A DNA stretch of 64,000 nucleotides from Halocatena marina. GTDB taxonomy: Archaea > Halobacteriota > Halobacteria > Halobacteriales > Haloarculaceae. The notes under the pieces were generated by a model. That model searched no databases, was not told the DNA's origin, and was given only the letters and a program-made list of their open reading frames with translations. Of this stretch, positions 17,056 to 24,111 are shown in pieces (positions within the stretch are counted from its first letter, which is position 1; each line of letters begins with the position of its first letter). The stretch is taken from the NCBI RefSeq assembly GCF_023276375.1, contig NZ_JALLPK010000003.1, forward strand, positions 124,001 through 188,000, given 5' to 3'. The translations under genes and the position numbers were made by a program.

Positions 17056-17518
17056 TATAAATGCTACGTCCCAGACTGTGGAAACATCATGTACAGTCTA
17101 TACAGTATAAACTTTGCAAACGGTATAGTAGTCTAAGGTGCTCTATTCGCGATTTACCGATACTGTTTATGCAGTTTAGACCGTTGAAACATTATATACT
17201 GTCTATACAGTATACACTTCATTAACTGTATAACCGCCTAACTTGCTCTTCAAATTGTCTAAGAGTACCGTCTATACAGTTTAGACTGTAGAAGATTCAT
17301 GTACAGTTTGTACAGTATAGACTTCGAAAACAGCATGGAAGCCTGATAAGTACACCTAACGGGCTGATAGTACTGTTTGTACGGTTTAGACTGTAGAAGA
17401 ATCATGTACAGTTTGTACAGTGAGGACGTCATAACCAGAATAGACATCCAATACGTTCACCCAACGATCTAGCAATACCGTCTGGACAGTGTATACTGTT
17501 CAGGCAGTATGCGATGTA
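17056..17518. repeat. 105-bp periodic palindrome array (candidate centromere)
   Basis: Five units start at 17056, 17161, 17266, 17371 and 17476, exactly 105 bp apart. Each of the first four carries an 18-bp palindrome at the same offset (17091, 17196, 17301, 17406; for example GTACAGTTTGTACAGTAT). A second site (TACCGTCTATACAGTTTA type) lies at the start of units 2-5. The fifth unit is partial and has its second palindrome shifted (17493-17510). 105 bp equals ten helical turns, so all sites face the same side of the DNA. Its place next to parA makes it the likely plasmid centromere. Confidence 0.8.
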
Positions 17519-17559
17519 CTTACTGTCGAGATCTTACTCCTGTTTGAGAACCCTTGAGA

Positions 17560-17735
17560 GAGTTACCCCACAAGTTCGAGTGGGATGACTCCCGTGTGGA
17601 ATGACGGACGAAGTCGACGTGGTGGTCACCTTCTCCGTCCTTGAGGGTAGAGAAAGGGACGAAACCATCGACAAAGGCGACGTGGGTTCTGCAACGAACC
17701 CAGAAGATTTCACATAGCACTACTAACAACTGAGC
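17560..17735 (-). mobile_element. Relic of an IS605-type right end
   Basis: 17623-17655 (ggtcaccttctccg...agggtagag) matches, in reverse orientation, the right-end hairpin of the TnpB element at 15358-15385. A hairpin GGGTTC-TGCAAC-GAACCC follows at 17685-17703. No tnpB remains, so it is a solo end or a decayed element sitting between the centromere repeats and the next gene. Confidence 0.45.
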
Positions 17736-17750
17736 AACGGCTCCTTGACG

Positions 17751-18251
17751 ATGGCATCACTATCCATCTACGAATACACCAGCTATGACGCCTTTATCGC
17801 CGACACTGCACAGCATGGGATAGCTGAGACGGATCTTGCCCTCGTGTGGGTACTACTTGAGCGCCTTGAGCCCGACGAGGTCTTCATCCGCCTCCCTCGC
17901 TGGCTGGCCGAGGAGAAAGTCGGCTACACAGAAGGCGGGACGCCGACCGAATTCGTTGGACGAATCGATCGCACGACTGAGAAAGCACTTCTATTCGTGG
18001 ACTCGGCAGCAGCTCGCCCGTTAATGAAACGCGCGCATCGCATCAATCACCTTGAAGAAGGACTTGAGAATTCGACGATCGATTCATCATCGATACCAGA
18101 CGACGAAGAGCGACGGGCCTGGCTCGAACGAAAATTGGCGCACCATCGCGAAGCCTTCGCTCACCGGGCAGATCAAGACGGACTCACTGACGAGTGGCTC
18201 CCAATCTCCCAGATCGAAACGGTGCTTCGTCACAGAGAGTCATCAACGTAA
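17751..18251 (+). CDS. Conserved-looking hypothetical plasmid protein
   Basis: 166 residues from ATG 17751 (a TTG at 17745 is the alternative). It is acidic and helical, with no signal peptide or membrane segment. Segments such as DLALVWVLLERLEPDEVFIRLPRWLAEEKVG look like a small DNA- or protein-binding module, and the C-terminus (EWLPISQIETVLRHRES) resembles an HTH edge. Codon use matches a real haloarchaeal gene. It lies between the candidate centromere and orc1, converging with orc1, so it is probably part of the plasmid maintenance region. Function unknown. Confidence 0.65.
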   Translation: MASLSIYEYTSYDAFIADTAQHGIAETDLALVWVLLERLEPDEVFIRLPRWLAEEKVGYTEGGTPTEFVGRIDRTTEKALLFVDSAAARPLMKRAHRINHLEEGLENSTIDSSSIPDDEERRAWLERKLAHHREAFAHRADQDGLTDEWLPISQIETVLRHRESST

Positions 18252-18273
18252 TCTAAGAAGTGAGCACACTCGT

Positions 18274-19524
18274 TCACTGGTCGATATCGACTTGGGCTGG
18301 ATTAGGATCCATTTTGAACACGACACTGGGTTCCCAGAGGAGCCGATGTTCTTTGTACGTACCTTTGCCCATCCCCCCGTGTTCTTGGTTAGACTCTGTC
18401 ACTTCGAGAAACGCGAGTTCGCCGAGCAAACTCCGGATTGTATCTGTCGACAGGTGGTCTGTCCCGACAGCATCACAGACTTTCTTATAGATATCGTAAA
18501 TGAGAGTCGTTCGAAACCAGGCCCTGTTCGTCTCAGTCTTTGCGGTAAGATTGGCAAGAGCATAGAGAACGTATTTGCTATGAGGTGGGAGCCCAGCAAT
18601 GAGCTCTTTTAGCCGTTCACCCTCGGCTTGTTCCTGTGCCAACTCAAGATGAATCTCTTTCACTTCACCGATATCGTTGTTCTTGGCGTAGTCGCCCGCG
18701 TGACGTAACAGCCGGATCGCTTTCCGGGCGTCACCGTGACGTTGCGCAGCTAATGCTGCTGTCTTGGGAATCACGCCCGAATTCAGAACGCCTTCTTTGA
18801 ACGCATCGCTCCGGTTTTCGAGAATCTGTCGTAACTGCTCACCATCGTAGGGATCGAAGATGAACTCATTGTGTCCGAGACTGCTCTTGACTCGTTCAGT
18901 CATCTGATCTCGAAAGTTCACCTTGTTCGAGATGGAGATAATACCGATTGAGACGTCGATTTTTCCGGCTTCACGGGCTCGTGAGAGGAGCATGAGCACG
19001 TTATCGTCGCTGAGCTGGTCGACCTCATCAAGTGTGATGAGCGCGGCATCATATTCCTGATCTAGAATATCCCAGAGACGGTTGTAGTATTCATTCGTCG
19101 AGATACCGCGAGTCGGGACTTTGACACCAGATTCCGGCGTGTTGATACCGTCTGCGATTGTCTGGATCGTGTCAGCCTCACCCTTTGCCTGAGCACAGTC
19201 TACGGTCACCGTCGCTAGATGGGTATTTCGCCGCTGAGCCTCGCTTCGAGCTCGTTCCATGACATGCTTTGCGACGAGGGACTTACCCGATCCGGTTTTT
19301 CCATACAGAATCACAGAGTTCGGGGGAGCGCCAGTGACGGCCGGACCGACCTCGTTCGCGAGCTCCTGAATATGTTCGTCACGACCGACGATACGATTCT
19401 CGTCGGGAATATGGTCGATGTTTAGTAGCTCCCGGTTCGCGAAGATCGTAGTATTACCACTGTCGTTAACTGCCTGAAAAAGTTTGTCACCACCTCCCAT
19501 TGACTCTTCGCTTTCCTCTTGCAT
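18274..19524 (-). CDS. orc1: Orc1/Cdc6 replication initiator
   Basis: About 416 residues from ATG 19524 (MQEESEESMGGGDKLF). The frame is open further upstream to 19647, but that part overlaps one of the origin boxes and looks non-coding. AAA+ motifs are Walker A ILYGKTGSGKSLVAKH, Walker B AALITLDEVDQL, sensor 1 IGIISISNKVNF and sensor 2 GDARKAIRLLRHAG. About the last 110 residues form the winged-helix domain (FRTTLIYDIYKKVCDAVG) that binds origin boxes. Orc1/Cdc6 recognises the origin and loads the MCM helicase. The gene is divergent from the box cluster at 19566-20132, the usual arrangement in haloarchaeal replicons, so that cluster is its likely target. Confidence 0.93.
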   Translation of the reverse strand: MQEESEESMGGGDKLFQAVNDSGNTTIFANRELLNIDHIPDENRIVGRDEHIQELANEVGPAVTGAPPNSVILYGKTGSGKSLVAKHVMERARSEAQRRNTHLATVTVDCAQAKGEADTIQTIADGINTPESGVKVPTRGISTNEYYNRLWDILDQEYDAALITLDEVDQLSDDNVLMLLSRAREAGKIDVSIGIISISNKVNFRDQMTERVKSSLGHNEFIFDPYDGEQLRQILENRSDAFKEGVLNSGVIPKTAALAAQRHGDARKAIRLLRHAGDYAKNNDIGEVKEIHLELAQEQAEGERLKELIAGLPPHSKYVLYALANLTAKTETNRAWFRTTLIYDIYKKVCDAVGTDHLSTDTIRSLLGELAFLEVTESNQEHGGMGKGTYKEHRLLWEPSVVFKMDPNPAQVDIDQ

Positions 19525-19565
19525 ACCACGCTTATCAAGAACTGGTAAGAAAAATGTTTGCACTA

Positions 19566-20132
19566 GATTCCGAGTTAGAAATGGCCCATAAACGATGAAT
19601 TCCGATTGTATAACGTCTCGTCGGATAACTTCGAATTTGGTTTTCACCCCCCTGATTCCGAGTTAGAGTGTACCCATCTCCCACACACGATGATATTTGA
19701 TGCCAGAATTGAATCGTCACGGGCAGTTTCGTCATAGCACCTAGCCTTAAGACAGACACACCAGATTCCGAGTTAGTTGTGGAGTGATGCCAACAAGGCG
19801 GTGATACAGACCCAACCCACACACCTAATTCCGAGTTAGTTATCGAGAGAAAGCGACCAGCCAAATATAAACGGTTATACATCTAAATCAGAAGATAATG
19901 AACAGACACACCAGATTCCGAGTTAGGTGATCGGAGTAAAGACCCCGGTGATCTCAAGTTGAGATTATTGTATCTAAATCTAACTATTAATAATGTCTTA
20001 TTGCTAAATCACTCATACCTAGTTTATCTTTCTAGTCTAGGTTCTAGTCTAGGTGGAATACACCTGATTCCGAGTTAGTTCAGCCGTCTCAAGCATCGTT
20101 CTATGCCTCTGTACAGCAACTAACTCGGAATC
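19566..20132. other. Replication origin with seven origin recognition boxes
   Basis: The 13-mer GATTCCGAGTTAG occurs in direct orientation at 19566, 19654, 19764, 19827 (first base A), 19914 and 20066, and inverted at 20120-20132. The extended consensus is CACACCWGATTCCGAGTTAG. The boxes flank an AT-rich stretch and lie directly upstream of orc1. Repeated boxes in both orientations around an AT-rich core next to an orc1 gene are the signature of a haloarchaeal origin. The box sequence differs from the common GTTCCAGTGGAAAC-type haloarchaeal box, so it is probably specific to this Orc1. Confidence 0.85.
19927..20065. other. AT-rich probable DNA unwinding element
   Basis: Between the box at 19914 and the box at 20066 the sequence is strongly AT-rich (atctaactattaataatg and following). 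It ends with a tandem 12-bp direct repeat TCTAGTCTAGGT (20031-20042 and 20043-20054). The position inside the box array fits a duplex unwinding element. Confidence 0.6.
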
Positions 20133-20604
20133 AGGTGTGTGTCCGTTACATCTAGTACCAATCATAACATAGAGTAACCACATTTATCGTTGATCTGATC
20201 CTCTCGTACACAGGTCGAGCGCTTCTGTACTGTCACGCACTATACGCTCAATGCAGAGATGAACAACTGTGAGAAGGGTATAGATCCCCGGCCGTAAACC
20301 GTCGAGTGGGACCACTTGCCGAGAATCGTACACCCGAGATGTGAAAAATTACTCCTCTGGTGACTAAATCAGGTTTACATGATCCCGAACGACAACGTCG
20401 AGATCGTATCGTATTAAGACAGAGCGTTCACCGACCGGGCCACGGTTGGTAAGACGCTCGACGGCAAGGAAGCATACTCTCCCCACCGTCCGTGCGTGAT
20501 GGGGACGGCTGCGGAGGCGTCTGTTCCGTTGTTGCCGGTCGAACAAGAGGGCTGTGAGCGGTGGTGCCTTCCGTGACATCATCGGTACTACATCTCGATA
20601 CCGG
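20133..20604. other. Gene-poor stretch downstream of the origin
   Basis: No intact gene. Minus-strand frames here are short and mirror GC-rich chance frames. It may contain more of the decayed gene whose recognisable piece is at 20605-20724. Confidence 0.35.
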
Positions 20605-20724
20605 GGAGTGTTCACCGATCTCATCGCTCGGAAGTGTGATGACGGATTCTGAGTCGTAAGCGGGGCCGGACATTGTGTAAAGGCCCACACCGTACGCCTT
20701 GCGGACGACCACCGACACTCCTAA
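20605..20724 (-). pseudogene. Fragment of acyl-CoA carboxylase carboxyltransferase subunit
   Basis: About 38 residues (GVSVVVRKAYGVGLYTM..GPAYDSESVITLPSDEIG) match the conserved carboxyltransferase region of biotin-dependent acyl-CoA carboxylase beta chains, where a RKAYG loop shapes the acyl-CoA site. Nothing on either side continues the domain. It is a stranded internal fragment of a metabolic gene. Confidence 0.5.
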
Positions 20725-20860
20725 TTTCTCGCTATTGGACCCGCGCACGTTCATACAGAACAGTCTGCACTTAACTCGGTCTGTCCCTTTTGCATTGTAC
20801 CAACTGGTGACGAGCAGACTCAATCTGGTTCCCACACTACCCAGTCGCCCAGTGCTCTGA

Positions 20861-21163
20861 CTAATGGTCGCTGGCGACTGAGTCGGTCGCTGCGACGAGC
20901 TCACGACAAAATTCTGTAATAACCGCCTCGGGGTCGGGATCACTCACCCGATAGGAAAAGCCTTGTGAGGTGACGGTAAACTCGCTTGCCGCAGTAAGCC
21001 TCCCCTCACTCACTTGCAGATCGAGTACAGCCTCACGGTAGAGGACAAATGTGCGGTACTCGTCGACATCGAGGTGTTCAAGATTACACTCGTCGAGGGC
21101 AGCGAGCACGTTGGCGGCCGTGCGAAGCTCACATCGCTGGACTGCGGGCTCATCGCTTGCCAT
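20861..21163 (-). CDS. Hypothetical acidic protein, 100 aa
   Basis: From ATG 21163: MASDEPAVQRCELRTAANVLAALDEC... It is 100 residues, acidic, with an alpha/beta pattern, no signal peptide and no membrane segment. Codon usage and charge are typical of a real haloarchaeal gene. The family is not recognised; HalOD1-type and similar output proteins in haloarchaea have this size and composition. It stands among decayed mobile DNA. Confidence 0.55.
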   Translation of the reverse strand: MASDEPAVQRCELRTAANVLAALDECNLEHLDVDEYRTFVLYREAVLDLQVSEGRLTAASEFTVTSQGFSYRVSDPDPEAVITEFCRELVAATDSVASDH

Positions 21164-21310
21164 ACGACAGGGGTGACAGTACAGCACTATATACCTGCGT
21201 CAGACGCCGCTACACAATTGATGCGTTACCCGATAGACAGAATCGATCTTGAGGCAGATCCTGAATGAGACCCTCGAGATCTCGTACTCGTTTCAACTCG
21301 CGGTAGCACG

Positions 21311-21360
21311 GAGTCTCCTTCTTCAACGAACGAGCGACGCGAGTAAGTAGGGAGGAGAGG
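21311..21360 (+). mobile_element. IS605-type right-end relic, copy A
   Basis: The stretch tctccttcttcaacgaacg...gcgacgcgagtaagtaggga resembles the structure at 21669-21708 (outer stem, inner CGCG-type stem, GAGTA linker). It lies 360 bp upstream in the same orientation. I read it as a diverged copy of the same transposon end. Confidence 0.35.
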
Positions 21361-21399
21361 AAGTGCGTTCGATACGTTTAGGACCATTTGGAATGTATA

Positions 21400-21712
21400 T
21401 GGACTGTCCATGACGGGCCACAGACAGTCCGCGAGGGTTGGCGTGCCAACGGAGCCACGGGGCGTTTCTCGGCATGGACGGGTCGCTGTCAACCGCCCCC
21501 GAAAGTCGGATCGTCGAAGCGAACATGACGCCCTGTGCCTCTCCGTCGCCCGTGACCGAACGGGCGTAGAGTGGAGGTCACGTCTAATTAAATTGCCGCT
21601 GGCGTCTGGCCCTACGCTACAAGCGTCTTTAGTCGGCATGAGTCTCATGCCGAGAAGACACACGCAAGCCCCGTCCTCAACGAGCGCGGTAGCGCGAGTA
21701 GGTCGGGGTAGT
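21400..21712 (+). mobile_element. TnpB-type element relic with right-end hairpin
   Basis: 21669-21708 folds as CCCCGTCCT...AGGTCGGGG around an inner CGCG..CGCG stem, the form seen at right ends of haloarchaeal IS1341/IS605-type elements. The GC-rich 270 bp before it has open frames without motifs and may be the degraded 3' part of a tnpB. It is a solo end at present. Confidence 0.4.
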
Positions 21713-21744
21713 TGACGAATATCGCTATACTCCCACGCGTTTAT

Positions 21745-22194
21745 TTAGCTATCTGTCAGATTAAATTTATCTTCCAGTCGGTCGGCTGTGTGGTGCTTGT
21801 CTATTTTCCTGTAAGCTTCGACGAGCGAATCAAGTGGTAGTAACGGAACCCCTCGATCGACAGTCGTCTCACATTCAACGGTATCGAGGTCAACAAGCGG
21901 CTCTTGATGGTCTTTTTCACGTGTGCTGAACAGTACTTCGAGGTCCTCGCCGTGCATTTGATACTCGTCGATCTGCGAGACGCCGATCTCGTGCGTCCCA
22001 ACGAACGCGTCGGAAAACGTCTCTCGAATCTGATGGGCTCCCGATTCTGTGGTGAGAATATCAATATCAGATGGGTCATCGTCAAGGCCTCGAAGAACGG
22101 AATTGGTACTGCCGAAAATACACCACGTCACACTGGGCACGATGTTCGCCACACATTCGGTTAGAACCAGCTCTTGAGGGGCGGATAGTGGCAT
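21745..22194 (-). CDS. Nucleotidyltransferase-fold protein (MNT-like)
   Basis: 149 residues. The nucleotidyltransferase signature is clear: FGSTNSVLRGLDDDPSDIDILT (Gly-Ser, then Asp-x-Asp), with a third acidic position in a later strand (GEDLEVLFSTRE). Minimal nucleotidyltransferases of this fold act as antitoxins of HEPN toxins or modify small molecules and proteins. No HEPN partner is adjacent: the flanks are a transposon relic and a long non-coding stretch. It could be an orphan antitoxin or a solitary nucleotidyltransferase (DUF4269/GrpB-like). ATG 22194 is preceded by an AT-rich segment. Confidence 0.7.
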   Translation of the reverse strand: MPLSAPQELVLTECVANIVPSVTWCIFGSTNSVLRGLDDDPSDIDILTTESGAHQIRETFSDAFVGTHEIGVSQIDEYQMHGEDLEVLFSTREKDHQEPLVDLDTVECETTVDRGVPLLPLDSLVEAYRKIDKHHTADRLEDKFNLTDS

Positions 22195-22743
22195 ATTCCA
22201 CCCTTTAATGTGAAACTTATAAAAGCTCTGTTGGCTGTTAGCTGACGTAAGCTCTCTCGACTCTCATGTCCATCAGTCGCGGTCTCATCTAATGTTAGTC
22301 GAATCACGTACCAGTTGATCGCTCTCAGCGAGACCCGAGTCTTAAACCACGAGACGAAATCCTAATCAAATACAATCAGTGTGAAATAAGGTATGTAATA
22401 GAAGCCAAACACCGATATTATGGAGGATTTTCTAGCAAAGTTGATATATCGATATATACTTCATCTCCATAGCGCATATTTGATGGGTTATATCGGTTTG
22501 TTCGTTTGTCTGTCGGAGACAACCGATCAAACCAATTAATAAGTAAATAGACTAATTTGCTCTATCCGGCCAAATTGGCCCGCATCTATCCCAACACACA
22601 GACAGCATACCGCCTTCTTTGTCCGGATCCGGCAAATTCTACGCTTATATCCAGAAGTGATACGTAGCCACCAATAGCAGTTGATCTACCAACACATCAT
22701 ATGTGCCGAAACGTTTTAGACCACAGTTCGCGTACTATGGACT
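22195..22743. other. AT-rich intergenic region
   Basis: Divergent promoter region between the nucleotidyltransferase and the HTH/PIN operon. No open frame of note, no repeat array, no RNA gene recognised. Confidence 0.4.
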
Positions 22744-23373
22744 ATGTCTGACGCTCAGAATCCTAATGACCCCCCCGATGCAGGAACCGCAGCCCACGGG
22801 TTCTTCGTCGTTCAGGAATTGCTCGGCACTCCTGCGCTCGCACGGATCTACACGGATGTATTGATCAATTCACCGACGACGATCACTGCCGTCCGTGACC
22901 GCCAAGGTGTCTCTAAGAGTACAGCCTACAAGTACGCTAACACGCTGGCTGAGTTAGGCGTCGCAGAAGAACTCGATGCGCACAAAGACGGGTCGTCCCT
23001 CTGGCGTGCTGAACCTGTGAGTGGTATCTGGACAGATGAAACTACCATCGAGCTTGGGCCTGTGATCATCGCTGTCTTTGGTGCGACCAGCGTCGATGAT
23101 GATCTTGAACTTTTCATCGAGCGCCACGGGAAGGCGGCGCTCGCCCCCGCAATCACAGCAACGGTTGACTATCTCAACGGGGAGACGACACGGCGTGGCG
23201 TCGCTGCTGCTCTCGAGGTACCAGCTGTGGAAGGCATCGCGGTTTCGCAGGCGATCGAGCGGATCATCGCTGTGGTGAAACCCCATGACTCGACGCTTGA
23301 TACAAGCATGTTCGAAGTCGATGTCCACGACCGAGCTATCGAACAAGGACCATACCAGCGGGCCAATGAGTGA
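22744..23373 (+). CDS. HTH regulator / antitoxin partner of PIN-like protein
   Basis: 209 residues. Residues about 15-75 are a winged helix (HGFFVVQELLGTPALARIYTDVL, AVRDRQGVSKSTAYKYANTLAELGVAEEL). The remainder is an alpha/beta module (VIIAVFGATSVDDDLELFIERHG, RRGVAAALEVPAVEGIAVSQA). The stop overlaps the start of the PIN gene by 8 bases, so translation is coupled. A DNA-binding protein followed by a PIN nuclease is VapBC-like order, although this antitoxin is far larger than VapB and is not of the AbrB or RHH type. I infer autoregulation and toxin binding. Confidence 0.75.
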   Translation: MSDAQNPNDPPDAGTAAHGFFVVQELLGTPALARIYTDVLINSPTTITAVRDRQGVSKSTAYKYANTLAELGVAEELDAHKDGSSLWRAEPVSGIWTDETTIELGPVIIAVFGATSVDDDLELFIERHGKAALAPAITATVDYLNGETTRRGVAAALEVPAVEGIAVSQAIERIIAVVKPHDSTLDTSMFEVDVHDRAIEQGPYQRANE

Positions 23374-23908
23374 GGCCCACCCATCACCGTTTCCAACCGC
23401 CCTTATTCTTGATACGAGCTTCCTTCGAACGATCGGTGGCACAGGAAACGATTCGTATCAGACGTTCATTCATTACGTCCAATCCGAGGAGCGCGAGTTA
23501 TATCTGAGTGGACGTGTTGTCGAAGAGCTCACTGAGCAGCGTGGCTATCTGAGCATCGACTGGGTTGACCGGGCAGATACGACAGAGTGGATTACCATCA
23601 TTGACGATGTCCAGCCAGGGGTACGGGTTCACGATGGCCCACGTGCCGGGCACGTCATGGATCGAGTCCACGAACGGCTGGTAACGTTCGAACAAACGGA
23701 TCCCAACATCTTGCGAAAGACCGATTCGGAACTGCCAGCAGTCACCGTTATGCTGCTCGGTTCAACCTCCCATGAGTCTATCGGAATTTTGATGGACGAC
23801 CGGAACGCTGAACGGGCGATTGCTGGTGTGATCAAGAACACGTACTACGAGGGACGAATACGCATCATTGATATCTGGGAAGCCATAGAATACATGGAAT
23901 CACAGTAG
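23366..23908 (+). CDS. PIN-like nuclease, probable toxin
   Basis: 180 residues from ATG 23366, chosen because it overlaps the upstream stop by 8 bases; an upstream start at 23285 would overlap far more. The beginning FPTALILDTSFLRTIGG is the first PIN motif (Asp near 16). YLSGRVVEELTEQRG carries the conserved Glu (near 50). KTDSELPAVTVMLL (near 120) and GILMDDRNAERAIAG (near 140) give the later acidic residues. PIN domains are Mg-dependent ribonucleases, and in pairs with a DNA-binding gene they are usually VapC-like toxins. The operon with the HTH gene supports this. Confidence 0.75.
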   Translation: MSEAHPSPFPTALILDTSFLRTIGGTGNDSYQTFIHYVQSEERELYLSGRVVEELTEQRGYLSIDWVDRADTTEWITIIDDVQPGVRVHDGPRAGHVMDRVHERLVTFEQTDPNILRKTDSELPAVTVMLLGSTSHESIGILMDDRNAERAIAGVIKNTYYEGRIRIIDIWEAIEYMESQ

Positions 23909-24111
23909 ATCGGGATTCAGTGGGTGGATTCGATAGTTTGTGTTAGATTACAAAATAAATAGAATAATTATTATGATAATATTGTTAAATGATGGTTATT
24001 CAACACAGCAGTTTGTGGGACGGCAGGAAATCAAGTCGAGAATCCTCCGTGGATTGGATACCCAACACACAAATGTACAGTAATATTTCATTATGATGAA
24101 AGTAGCCCTCA

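Noticed and set aside
17056..17518. CRISPR array.
   Set aside because: The 105-bp units diverge between the palindromes and repeated parts are palindromic operator-like sites, with no constant 24-37 bp repeat separated by unique spacers. No cas gene is nearby.
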